Assembly: GCF_014863605.1 (NCBI RefSeq)
Contig: NZ_CP062252.1
Location: forward strand, 558,001 to 622,000
DNA length: 64,000 bases
Origin: Pseudomonas allokribbensis
Lineage (GTDB): Bacteria; Pseudomonadota; Gammaproteobacteria; Pseudomonadales; Pseudomonadaceae
Direction: 5' to 3'
Below, piece after piece: positions 1 through 8,059 of this stretch. Position 1 is the first letter of the stretch; each line of letters begins with the position of its first letter. The notes under the pieces are model-generated. The model made no database searches, was not told the DNA's origin, and saw only the letters and a list, made by a program, of their open reading frames with translations. The position numbers and the translations under genes were made by a program.

Positions 1-1
1 C

Positions 2-574
2 GTCGGCGCCGGCAAGGGCTTGCGCCGTTACCTCGGCAAGCCGCGGGTGAAGATGGAGTGGCAGAACCTCAAGCGTTTCGCCAAGTGGGGCATTCCCACC
101 GCCGAAGTGGTGGCCTGGGGCCTGGAGCGCAATGGCATGGCCTACGATCGCGGGGCGATGATCACCCGCGAACTGCCGCGTACCGAGGACCTCTCGGCGC
201 TGGCCGAGCGCAATGACCCCAAACTGAAGAGTCACAGCTGGGTTGACGGCATCAGTCGGCAATTGGCCGTTTACACCCGGACAATGCACGACCATCGCTT
301 CACTCATAACGATCTGAAGTGGCGCAACCTGCTGATCGACGATCAGGCGCGACTGTTTCTGATCGACTGCCCGAACGGCGATTTCTGGCGCGGTTTCTGG
401 CTCAAATACCGGATTACCAAGGACCTGGCCTGTCTCGACAAGGTTGCCAAATATCACCTGTCGAACACCCAGCGCCTGCGCTTCTACCTGCAATACCGCC
501 AGCGTGACCGGCTCAATGCCGCCGACAAGAAACGGATTCGCCACGTGGTGAGATTTTTCGAGGGACGCGAATGA
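2..574 (+). CDS. wapP: LPS core kinase, WaaP/InaA family, WapP-like (5' partial)
   Basis: Open reading continues in frame from base 2, so the 5' end lies outside the window; a TTG at 20 is probably internal. About 190 residues are visible. The catalytic loop is THNDLKWRNLL, with the Asp and Asn expected in a eukaryotic-like kinase fold, followed by LIDCPNG in place of the DFG Asp segment. This fits the Kdo/WaaP kinases that phosphorylate inner-core heptose at the cytoplasmic face of the inner membrane. The stop overlaps the next start by four bases (ATGA), which indicates translational coupling. I name it WapP-like because it precedes a WapQ-like and a two-domain kinase, the order I recall from P. 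aeruginosa. The exact heptose phosphorylated is inference. Confidence 0.85.
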   Translation, partial: VGAGKGLRRYLGKPRVKMEWQNLKRFAKWGIPTAEVVAWGLERNGMAYDRGAMITRELPRTEDLSALAERNDPKLKSHSWVDGISRQLAVYTRTMHDHRFTHNDLKWRNLLIDDQARLFLIDCPNGDFWRGFWLKYRITKDLACLDKVAKYHLSNTQRLRFYLQYRQRDRLNAADKKRIRHVVRFFEGRE

Positions 575-1323
575 CTGATTTTCTCGCCGCTGAAGACCGT
601 GCGCTGCTGGAGCGCCACGGCCTCGGCACGTTCGACGCGTTGTGGGACAAGCAACTCGATGCGGTGGATGAACCGAACACCGACGGCGGCGGCTGGAGCA
701 GTGTGTTCCGGCTCGAACTCGAAGGCCACGGTTATTACCTCAAGCGTCAGAGCAATTACCTGACCCGCACCCTGCACGCGCCGTTTGGCGAGCCGACGTT
801 CGCCCGGGAGTTTCGCAACATCAGCCGTTACAACCAGCTCGGCATTCCGGCGCTACAAGCGGCGTTTTTCGGCCAGCGCAAAATCAACGGCGAAGTGCGC
901 GCGATCCTGCTGACCCGCGCCCTCGACGGTTGGGATGATCTGGATTCGTTGCTGCAGCGCTGGTCCAGCCTGGAAGTCACGCAGCATTCGGCGATTCTCA
1001 AGGCCTGCGGCCAGCTGGCGCGGCGCCTGCACGGTGTACGTCAGGTGCACGGCTGCTTCTATCCCAAGCACATTTTTCTGCGTGCCGAGGGTACCGGGTA
1101 TCAGGCGCAACTGATCGACCTGGAAAAGACCCGACCCCTGCTGTTCGGCCAGCGTGATCGGGTCAAGGATCTTGAGCCGCTGCTGCGTCGTGCGCCGGAG
1201 TGGAACGAAGCTCAACTGCGCGAGTTGCTGGCGGCCTATCTCGATCAGTCGGTCGACAGTTCACTGGTCGATAGCTGGGTCACGCGGCTGACCGCGCGGC
1301 GCAGTCGCAAGGAGACGCGCTGA
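571..1323 (+). CDS. wapQ: WaaP-family kinase-like protein, WapQ-like
   Basis: A 250-residue protein of the lipopolysaccharide kinase InaA family. A candidate nucleotide-binding Lys is K58 (YYLKRQ). The segment aligned with the catalytic loop reads HGCFYPKH (160-167), so Cys162 sits where WaaP proteins have the catalytic Asp and His167 where most kinases have Asn. The metal-binding Asp is kept at 183 (LIDLEK). It could be a pseudokinase or use altered chemistry; the same loop may be usual in this subfamily. It overlaps the upstream gene by ATGA and the downstream gene by TGATG, so the three kinase genes are probably co-translated. Its role in core phosphorylation is inferred from family and position. 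Confidence 0.85.
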   Translation: MTDFLAAEDRALLERHGLGTFDALWDKQLDAVDEPNTDGGGWSSVFRLELEGHGYYLKRQSNYLTRTLHAPFGEPTFAREFRNISRYNQLGIPALQAAFFGQRKINGEVRAILLTRALDGWDDLDSLLQRWSSLEVTQHSAILKACGQLARRLHGVRQVHGCFYPKHIFLRAEGTGYQAQLIDLEKTRPLLFGQRDRVKDLEPLLRRAPEWNEAQLRELLAAYLDQSVDSSLVDSWVTRLTARRSRKETR

Positions 1324-2774
1324 TGCAGTTGTCCGATCTGAAACACGCCGGACGTACGCCGAGCCTGCCGCTGACGGTTTCGTTGGCTGATGCGGCGGGT
1401 GCCGCCGATTTGCAGTTGCTCAGCCTGTTGCGGGTGTTGCCGGGGCAGCGCTATGTCGGTGCCGGCGTGTGGCGCGGGCGTCCGGTGTTGGCCAAATTGC
1501 TGGTTGGCAGCAAGGCTGCACGGCATTTTCAGCGTGAACTGGAAGGGGTGAAACTGCTTGCCGCCCAAGGCATGACTACGCCGCTGCTGCTGGCCGATGG
1601 TCTGAAGGATGGCGAGGGTGGCTGGTTGTTGTTCGAGTTTCTCGAAGGCGCCGAAAGCCTGGGTGATGCCTGGAGCAAGGTTGAATCCTTGCCGGTGCTG
1701 GCCGACGAGCAATCGTCGGTACTGGCCGAGGCCCTCGGCGCCATTGGCCAATTGCACGGCAAAGGCCTGTGGCAGGAAGACCTGCATTTGGACAACCTGC
1801 TGCGCCACGACGGTCAGTTGTACCTGATCGATGGCGCCGGTATCTGCGCGGAAAACACCGGCCAGCCATTGTCCCGGCAGAAAGTGTTGGAAAACCTCGG
1901 GGTGTTTTTTGCCCAGTTGCCCAAGTCGCTTGAGCCTTTCACCGAAGAATTGTTGGTGTATTACCTGCTGAGCAACAGCGAGCACGCGCTGCCGCTGGAA
2001 GCCTTGCAGAAGCAGATCGACAAGGTGCGCGCCTGGCGGTTGAAGGATTTCCTGATCAAGGTCGGTCGTGAATGCACGTTGTTCAGCGTGCGACGCGGAG
2101 CCTTTGGCCTGCGTTCGATTCGTCGCGAAGAAGAACCCGCGATGCTGCCGGTGCTGGAGCAGGCCGATGCCTTGCTCGATCAGGGGCACCTGTACAAGAC
2201 CGGCGGCGCGGCCAGCGTCGGCAAGGTCGAAGTCGCCGGGCGTCCGCTGGTGATCAAGCGTTACAACATCAAGAACTTTGCCCATTGGCTCAAGCGCTTC
2301 TGGCGCCCGAGCCGTGCCTGGCATTCGTGGCGCGAAGGCAATCGCCTGGCGTTTCTCGGCATTGCTACGCCGAAGCCGCTGGCGGTGCTGGAAACCCGGT
2401 TTTTCTGGTTGCGCAGCAAGGCGTACCTGATCACCGAGTACCTGGCAGGACCGGACATCATCGAGCGTTTTGCACCGTATGTTGAAAGCGGCGAAGCGCC
2501 GGAAGCCGAGTTGCAGGCGCTGGATCAGTTGTTTGCGCGGTTGATTGCAGAGCGCATCAGTCATGGTGATTTCAAGGGCCACAACCTGTTCTGGCGTGAG
2601 GATCGCTGGGCGCTGATCGATCTGGATTCGATGTGCCAGCACGGCTCGGCGGGCAGCTTTGCTCCGGCTTATGCCAAGGATCGTGCGCGGTTCATGCGCA
2701 ACTGGCCTGAGAGCAGTGCGCTGTATCAGGTGATTGATCAGCGTTTGCCCAAGGATGCATCGGGCGCTGCGTGA
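1323..2774 (+). CDS. Tandem two-domain LPS kinase-like protein
   Basis: A 483-residue protein with two kinase-like halves. The first half has a loop EDLHLDNLL (Asp153, Asn158) and LIDGAG (Asp170). The second half has the more canonical ISHGDFKGHNLFW followed by LIDLDSM. Both halves keep the catalytic Asp, unlike the WapQ-like neighbour. Length and position match the PAO1 gene I recall as PA5006, annotated as hypothetical or kinase. It starts on the TGATG overlap with the preceding gene and ends the first operon segment. Likely role: phosphorylation of LPS core sugars, or a regulatory partner of WaaP-type enzymes. The substrate is unknown. Confidence 0.8.
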   Translation: MQLSDLKHAGRTPSLPLTVSLADAAGAADLQLLSLLRVLPGQRYVGAGVWRGRPVLAKLLVGSKAARHFQRELEGVKLLAAQGMTTPLLLADGLKDGEGGWLLFEFLEGAESLGDAWSKVESLPVLADEQSSVLAEALGAIGQLHGKGLWQEDLHLDNLLRHDGQLYLIDGAGICAENTGQPLSRQKVLENLGVFFAQLPKSLEPFTEELLVYYLLSNSEHALPLEALQKQIDKVRAWRLKDFLIKVGRECTLFSVRRGAFGLRSIRREEEPAMLPVLEQADALLDQGHLYKTGGAASVGKVEVAGRPLVIKRYNIKNFAHWLKRFWRPSRAWHSWREGNRLAFLGIATPKPLAVLETRFFWLRSKAYLITEYLAGPDIIERFAPYVESGEAPEAELQALDQLFARLIAERISHGDFKGHNLFWREDRWALIDLDSMCQHGSAGSFAPAYAKDRARFMRNWPESSALYQVIDQRLPKDASGAA

Positions 2775-2933
2775 TTTCTTTCGCAAGCCGGTAAGACGTT
2801 TCTGCAATAAAAATCGGGTAAGGCATGTGGCGACAAATCCTTGTAACTTGTCCTACGGCCTTCCCGGAACCCATGAACTGCCCCGCATAGAGCCCCGATG
2901 CTAGTTTGCCCCGACGTTCCCGGAGGGCAAACC

Positions 2934-3269
2934 TTGACCATCAAAACGGCTATCACCATCGGCGCATTTTCCCTGGCGCTATCCGGCTGCGGCACCGCCG
3001 TCACCGTGTTGCAGGACGACGAGGACGCCACGCGCGGCCTGCGCAAACAGAAAACCTACTGCCAGTCCATTCCGCGCATCTACAGCGGACTCGCCCACGA
3101 CTTCTGCCTGCTGCACGCGCCGCCCGATCCCTCCGGCATTCTGGTGCCGGTCGTCCTGCTCGACCTGACCCTGTCCGGCGTCTTCGACACGGCTTGCCTG
3201 CCTTATACGATCTATCGTCAGGCGGTGGACGGGAATATCAGTGTTTATTGGCGGCCAGGTCGGGGGTAA
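2934..3269 (+). CDS. YceK/YidQ-type small lipoprotein
   Basis: A 111-residue protein starting at a TTG that follows a strong Shine-Dalgarno (cggaggg). The upstream ATG at 2898 gives an unlikely N-terminal extension. A hydrophobic signal ends in the lipobox LALSGC, so it should be lipidated. The mature part has CGTAVT, a Tyr/Cys-rich middle and a C-terminal SGVFDTACLPYT segment, which is the pattern of the DUF1375 (YceK) lipoproteins. Function is not known in the family. It sits between LPS kinase genes and a DUF3800 gene, where I recall no gene in PAO1, so it may belong to a local insertion. Confidence 0.7.
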   Translation: MTIKTAITIGAFSLALSGCGTAVTVLQDDEDATRGLRKQKTYCQSIPRIYSGLAHDFCLLHAPPDPSGILVPVVLLDLTLSGVFDTACLPYTIYRQAVDGNISVYWRPGRG

Positions 3270-3274
3270 TTACC

Positions 3275-4066
3275 TTGCCCCCAACCAGTGAATACAGCGA
3301 TGTCATCGTTTATGTCGATGAGAGCGGTGATCATGGAATGCAAACACTGGATCCCAACTATCCAGTTTTCGTGCTCGCGTTTTGTGCGTTTCATAAAAGG
3401 CATTATTGCGAGAAGGTCATTCCGGCCCTGCAGAAATTCAAGTTCACCCATATGGGACACGATCTGATCGGTCTGCATGAGCTCGAAATTCGTAAAGAAA
3501 AAGGAGCGTTTTCTGGCCTCTTCATGTCGAGAGAGCACAAGAATGCTTTTCTTGAGGAGCTGACTTGCATCATTGAAGCCAGCAACTTCGTTCTGATCAG
3601 TTGCGTCGTAGACAAGGCTTCCCTTCGCGAGAAACAAGGCACGGGACACAATCCTTATCACCTCGCGCTCGGCTTTTGTCTGGAAACGCTCTATGAGTTT
3701 TTGCAGGAGAAGAATCAACAAGGGGCACTGACGCACGTGATTTTCGAGCGCCGAGGAAAGCGAGAGGATAACGAGCTTGAATTGGAGTTTCGCAGGATGT
3801 GTGGTGGGGTGAATCGATGGGGTATTCAACTGCCGTTTGACATCGTTTTTGCAACTAAACAGGTGAACTCCACCGGCCTGCAGCTAGCCGATCTTGTTGC
3901 GAGGCCCATTGGCATGAGCGTGTTGAGGGCGGGTCAGGGAAACCGTGCTTTTGACGTGCTCAAGCGCAAGTTCTATTGCAGCGGGGGGCGGAGCAAAGTT
4001 GGAGAGGGTTTCGAGAATTGGGGTTTGAAAATTTTCCCATCCCCAGAAAGCGAAAAGCCCCGATGA
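3275..4066 (+). CDS. DUF3800 domain protein
   Basis: A 263-residue protein. No ATG is in frame near the start; the TTG at 3275 after gggggtaa is the best candidate, six bases beyond the lipoprotein stop. The N-terminus has YVDESGDHG (Asp15, Glu16) and the C-terminal third has LQLADLVARPIG (about 202-213). These acidic motifs are the hallmarks of DUF3800, proposed to have an RNase H-like nuclease fold; such genes are often carried by mobile or defence islands. Base composition is clearly AT-richer than the LPS genes (about 45% GC in a sampled line). It is probably acquired DNA. Its substrate and any link to LPS are unknown. Confidence 0.75.
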   Translation: MPPTSEYSDVIVYVDESGDHGMQTLDPNYPVFVLAFCAFHKRHYCEKVIPALQKFKFTHMGHDLIGLHELEIRKEKGAFSGLFMSREHKNAFLEELTCIIEASNFVLISCVVDKASLREKQGTGHNPYHLALGFCLETLYEFLQEKNQQGALTHVIFERRGKREDNELELEFRRMCGGVNRWGIQLPFDIVFATKQVNSTGLQLADLVARPIGMSVLRAGQGNRAFDVLKRKFYCSGGRSKVGEGFENWGLKIFPSPESEKPR

Positions 4067-4170
4067 TCTCACCGAGGCATTAGCGCCGACCGGGATCTCC
4101 CAGTCCATTTGGGTTGGAGTCTATGTCGATGCTACTCGAGTGTCAACGCACCGGCCGGCCAGTTCCGCTA
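4067..4170. other. Intergenic stretch after the DUF3800 gene
   Basis: No gene was found. Imperfect hairpins (one around 4053-4083 overlapping the stop, and TCCA...TGGA near 4112-4127) suggest a decayed terminator at the edge of the inserted segment. I saw no direct repeats flanking the insertion. Confidence 0.3.
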
Positions 4171-4199
4171 GAGGTTTGTCGGCGCTTTTAAGCTATAAT
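4171..4199 (+). promoter_or_regulatory. Putative promoter of the carbamoyltransferase/wapH unit
   Basis: A perfect -10 hexamer TATAAT lies at 4194-4199. The -35 region is weak (GAGGTT at 17-bp spacing). An untranslated leader of about 85 bases would precede the GTG at 4292. This suggests the downstream LPS genes have their own promoter, separate from the kinase genes. Confidence 0.5.
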
Positions 4200-4291
4200 C
4201 CCGCCCTTTAGCTGTCTCTCGCCCGGTGCGAGGGCACATCATTTTTCAAGGCGCATCGCGCCTGAATGCAGACTAAAGAGGCTAGACCCCT

Positions 4292-6049
4292 GTGGCATTG
4301 ACGATTCTTGGCCTGTCCGGCGCCCTTAGCCATGATCCTTCAGCAGCCTTGTACATCGACGGCAAGCTGGTCGCGGCGGCTGAGGAAGAGCGCTTCGTAC
4401 GCGATAAACATGCAAAGAACCGCATGCCCTACGAATCGGCGAAGTTCTGCCTGGAGCAGGCTGGCATCAAGCCGTCCGACGTTGACGTGGTCGCGATTCC
4501 GTTCGCCCCGATCAGCATTTTCGGCAAGGCCCGCTGGCAGTACGCCAAGCGTTACTGGTACGCCCCGGACCGTGCACTCGACGCGATCCTGATGGGTAAC
4601 CGCCGCTACAAGCGCTATCGCAACAAGATCGTCTGGTGCCTGGAGCAACTGGGCTTCGATCCGAAGAAAATCAAGATCGAACCGGTCGAACACCACCTGG
4701 CTCACGCTTCCAGCGCTTACCACTGCTCGGGTTTCAAAGAGAAAACCGCGATCCTCGGCATCGACGGCAAGGGTGAGTACGCCACGACCTTCTTCGGTTA
4801 TGGCGAAAACGGCAAGATCCACAAGATCAAGGAATTCTTCGATCCGGACTCCCTCGGCGGCCTGTACGGTGCGATCACCGAGTTCCTCGGTTTCGACATG
4901 CTGGACGGTGAGTTCAAGGTCATGGGCATGGCGCCGTACGGCGACGCCAGCAAATACGATTTCTCGCGCCTGGCCTCGTTCGAGAACGGCGAGTTGGTGA
5001 TCAACACCGACTACGCCAACGTGATCGGCCTGCGTCGCTACAAAGAGAAGGGCAAGGGTTACTACTTCTCGCCGAAGCTGATCGAGTGGCTGGGTCCGAA
5101 GCGCGAAGGCGACATCGCCGACGAGCCTTACATCCACTACGCCGCCAGTATTCAAGCGCTGTTCGAAAAAATTGCGCTGCAGATGATCGACTACTACCTG
5201 GGCGATGTGCTTAAGGAAACCGGCAAACTGGCCTACGCCGGTGGCTGTGCGTTGAACGTCAAGCTGAACCAGAAAATCATCGCCCGCGATGACGTCAAGG
5301 AACTGTTCGTGCAGCCTGCATCCGGCGATGCCGGCACTGCGGTCGGCGCAGCGGCCTATGTGTCCAACGCCCGTGGCGTGCCGGTCGAGAAGATGGAACA
5401 CGTCTACCTCGGCCCGTCGTACAGCAACGAAGACGTGATCGCAGCGTGCGCCCGTCATGAGAACAAGCCGACCTGGCGCAAGCTCGACAACATGCCGGAG
5501 CAGATCGCCAAGATCATGGTCGATGGCAACCCGGTGGCCTGGTTCCAGGGCCGTATGGAGTTCGGTCCGCGTGCACTGGGTGGTCGTTCGATCATCGGTT
5601 GCCCGAGCGTGGCTGGCGTGGCTGACCGCATCAACCACCAGATCAAGTTCCGCGAGCGCTGGAGGCCTTTCTGCCCGTCGATGCTCGACACCGTTGCGCC
5701 GCAGATGATCAAGATCGATCACCCGGCGCCGTTCATGACCTTCACCTTCGAAGTGGCGGAAGAGTGGAAGACCCGCGTGCCGGAAGTCGTCCACGAAGAC
5801 GGTACTTCCCGGGCCCAGGTGCTCAAGCGCGAATACAACCCGCGCTACTACGACATGATGAAGGCGCTGGAAGTGCTGACCGGCAACGGCGTGTCCCTGA
5901 ACACCTCGCTCAACCGCCGTGGTGAACCGATGATCTGCTCGCCGACCGACGCCCTGAACATGTTCTTCGGCTCCGATCTGCAGTACCTGATCATGGAAGA
6001 CATCCTGGTGGTCAAAGAAGGCGCAAACGCTTATGACACGCTCGGCTGA
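4292..6049 (+). CDS. wapO: LPS core carbamoyltransferase (NodU/CmcH family)
   Basis: A 585-residue protein with the two-part NodU/CmcH architecture: an ASKHA-like N-terminal domain starting ILGLSGALSHDPSAAL, with the conserved EEERF and GGCALNVKLN segments, and a C-terminal domain containing FGPRALGGRSI. These enzymes transfer carbamoyl from carbamoyl phosphate to a sugar hydroxyl. In P. aeruginosa the equivalent protein carbamoylates heptose II of the LPS inner core. Length agrees with that enzyme as I recall it. The start is GTG after an agagg site. The 3' end overlaps wapH by 17 bases, so it is the first gene of a coupled operon. Confidence 0.9.
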   Translation: MALTILGLSGALSHDPSAALYIDGKLVAAAEEERFVRDKHAKNRMPYESAKFCLEQAGIKPSDVDVVAIPFAPISIFGKARWQYAKRYWYAPDRALDAILMGNRRYKRYRNKIVWCLEQLGFDPKKIKIEPVEHHLAHASSAYHCSGFKEKTAILGIDGKGEYATTFFGYGENGKIHKIKEFFDPDSLGGLYGAITEFLGFDMLDGEFKVMGMAPYGDASKYDFSRLASFENGELVINTDYANVIGLRRYKEKGKGYYFSPKLIEWLGPKREGDIADEPYIHYAASIQALFEKIALQMIDYYLGDVLKETGKLAYAGGCALNVKLNQKIIARDDVKELFVQPASGDAGTAVGAAAYVSNARGVPVEKMEHVYLGPSYSNEDVIAACARHENKPTWRKLDNMPEQIAKIMVDGNPVAWFQGRMEFGPRALGGRSIIGCPSVAGVADRINHQIKFRERWRPFCPSMLDTVAPQMIKIDHPAPFMTFTFEVAEEWKTRVPEVVHEDGTSRAQVLKREYNPRYYDMMKALEVLTGNGVSLNTSLNRRGEPMICSPTDALNMFFGSDLQYLIMEDILVVKEGANAYDTLG

Positions 6050-7163
6050 ACGCCATGTGCTGCAGTTCTGCCACGGCTATGACGGGCCGTTCCTGGACTG
6101 CGCGCGGCAGTACGCCAGCCTGTTCGCGGGCACCGGTTATCGGGTCACCACGGTCTTTCTGACCGGGGCGGCCGATAGCGAGGTGGCTGCGGCCTGCGCC
6201 TCCGACGAAGTGTTGTTCATGGAATACAGCTCCAAGGCCATTCGTGGCCTGAAGCTGGGCGCCATCGGCGATCTGCGCAAGATCGCCGCTTCACGCAATT
6301 TCAGTTTCTGCATCGCCCATCGCTTCAAGCCGATCTATATCGCCTTGCTCGGCACTTCGCTGCCGGTGATTGGCGTGCACCACGCGTTTGGCGATTACAA
6401 ACGCGGCACGCGCAAGCTGTTCGCGCACATTTTCCGCAAGCGCCTGAGCCTGCTCGGCGTGTCCGACGCGGTGCGCGACGACATGCGCCGCTGCCTGCCG
6501 AAATGGCCGGCGACGCGCATCCAGACCCTCTACAACCGCATCGATGTTTCGGCATTGCAGATGAGTCAGGTGTCCGCCCGTGAAGCCCGCGAGACCCTCG
6601 GTCTTTCAGCGGATGCGTTCATTGTCGGCAACGTCGGTCGCCTGCACCCGGACAAGGATCAGGCCACGCTGCTGCACGGTTTTGCCGCGGCGCTGCCCGG
6701 TCTGCCGGCCAACAGCCAACTGGTGATTCTCGGCAAGGGGCGTCTTGAGGATGATCTGAAGGCGCTGGCCCGCGAACTGGGCGTCGGTGATCGCGTGCTG
6801 TTTCTCGGTCAGGTGCCGGACGCGCGCAATTATTTCCGTGCATTCGATGTGTTTGCCCTGAGTTCCGACCACGAACCGTTCGGCATGGTGCTGCTGGAGG
6901 CCATGGCCGCTGGCGTGCCGTTGTTGGCGACTGCGTGCGGCGGGGCGAAGGAAGTGGTCGAAGGCGTGGGCATTCTGTTCCCGCTGGGTGATGCCGAACA
7001 TCTGGCCCAGGGCCTGAAACATCTGGCCGGCATGGACGAGCAGCAACGCCGTCAATGCGCCGAGATGATGTTCGATCGCCTGCGCGAGCGCTTCTCCGAC
7101 CGCGCCGTACGCGACACCTTCTGGCATTTGCCGCAAGTTACCGATCTGGCACCGAGGGGCTGA
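6033..7163 (+). CDS. wapH: Core glycosyltransferase family 4, WapH-like
   Basis: A 376-residue GT-B fold glycosyltransferase. The GT4 signature is clear: GNVGRLHPDKDQ (donor-domain start), VILGKGRLEDDL, and the EPFGMVLLEAMAAGVPLL segment containing the E-x7-E catalytic/nucleotide-sugar motif. In P. aeruginosa WapH is an outer-core glucosyl-type transferase. It begins inside the carbamoyltransferase gene (17-base overlap) and its TGA shares one base with the next ATG. Acts at the inner face of the cytoplasmic membrane. Linkage and donor are inferred from synteny. Confidence 0.85.
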   Translation: MTRSAERHVLQFCHGYDGPFLDCARQYASLFAGTGYRVTTVFLTGAADSEVAAACASDEVLFMEYSSKAIRGLKLGAIGDLRKIAASRNFSFCIAHRFKPIYIALLGTSLPVIGVHHAFGDYKRGTRKLFAHIFRKRLSLLGVSDAVRDDMRRCLPKWPATRIQTLYNRIDVSALQMSQVSAREARETLGLSADAFIVGNVGRLHPDKDQATLLHGFAAALPGLPANSQLVILGKGRLEDDLKALARELGVGDRVLFLGQVPDARNYFRAFDVFALSSDHEPFGMVLLEAMAAGVPLLATACGGAKEVVEGVGILFPLGDAEHLAQGLKHLAGMDEQQRRQCAEMMFDRLRERFSDRAVRDTFWHLPQVTDLAPRG

Positions 7164-8059
7164 TGCTCAACCGATTTCAAGGCTGGCGCGAACGTGGCTG
7201 GTCGCCCGTTGACGCCTCAACTTATGCACAGGCCTGGCAGCGTTTTGGCGGCAGCGTCGCGACTCATCCGCTGGTCGTCGAGCGTCTGGCGGATCTGGCC
7301 GGCATCCCGGTGCGCTATCTGGCCTGGGAGCAGCAGGGCGAAGTCAAAGCGGCGATCCCGACCTGGGGCCGCGATCTGGCCTTGTCCAAGGACGTGCTCA
7401 AGCGCAACGGCAAGAAAGGCCTGTTCGACCTCGGTAACGCCGAGCTGATCCTGCCGGCCGCCGTCGATGCCCAGGCCCCGCTGCGCCATCGCGGGCGCTA
7501 CCTGTCGGCGCTCAACGAAAACCGCTTCAGCGGCCTCAAGTTGCAGACCGAACAACTGGCCATGGCCCGCACTCCCGAAGAACTGTCGAAGAAGTTTCGC
7601 TACAACCAGCGCCGCGAACTGCGCCTGCTGGAAGAGGCGGGCGGGGTGGTGCGGCCGGTCAGCGAGTTCACGAGTGCGGAACTGGCGGCGATCTATTGCG
7701 ACCTGTTCCAGCGCCGCTGGGGTTTCCCGGCCACTGGCGCGGCACGTATGGCCGAGGTCATCGAGTTGTTGCGCGAGTTGTTGATCGGTTCGGTGATCTT
7801 CCTCAACGATGCGCCGATCGCCATTCAACTGGTGTATCGCGTCGAAGCGCCGGAGTGGATCAGCGTCGAGTACATCAACGGCGGCGTCGACCCCGAAACC
7901 CGTGAATTCAGCCCCGGCAGTGTCTTGAGCTTCCTCAATACGCAATCGGCGTGGGAGCACGCCCGGGCGCTGAACAAGCCGCTACGCTTTTCTTTCGGTC
8001 GTGCCGACCGTGAATACAAGGATCGCTGGTGCAATCCTGTGCCGGTCTTCACCGTATGA
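7163..8059 (+). CDS. Mig-14-like antimicrobial resistance protein
   Basis: A 298-residue protein with the GNAT-like fold of the Mig-14 family; the FRYNQRRELRLLEEAG segment, the RRWGFP motif and the C-terminal FSFGRADREYKDRW are typical. Mig-14 proteins are linked to tolerance of antimicrobial peptides in Salmonella and Pseudomonas, and an acyl or aminoacyl transfer role has been suggested but is not established to my knowledge. The start ATG overlaps the wapH stop by one base, and the stop overlaps the deacetylase start (ATGA). Position inside the LPS operon supports an envelope-modifying role. Confidence 0.8.
   Translation: MLNRFQGWRERGWSPVDASTYAQAWQRFGGSVATHPLVVERLADLAGIPVRYLAWEQQGEVKAAIPTWGRDLALSKDVLKRNGKKGLFDLGNAELILPAAVDAQAPLRHRGRYLSALNENRFSGLKLQTEQLAMARTPEELSKKFRYNQRRELRLLEEAGGVVRPVSEFTSAELAAIYCDLFQRRWGFPATGAARMAEVIELLRELLIGSVIFLNDAPIAIQLVYRVEAPEWISVEYINGGVDPETREFSPGSVLSFLNTQSAWEHARALNKPLRFSFGRADREYKDRWCNPVPVFTV

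Noticed and set aside
1245..2807. 520-residue open frame on the minus strand
   Set aside because: Antisense to the two-domain kinase, Arg/Gln/His-rich composition typical of a high-GC shadow, no recognisable domain.
2906..3274. N-terminal extension of the DUF3800 frame
   Set aside because: Arg-rich shadow of the lipoprotein gene; conserved sequence begins at YVDESG.
3245..3829. 194-residue minus-strand frame opposite the DUF3800 gene
   Set aside because: No family resemblance; the plus frame carries two conserved DUF3800 motifs.
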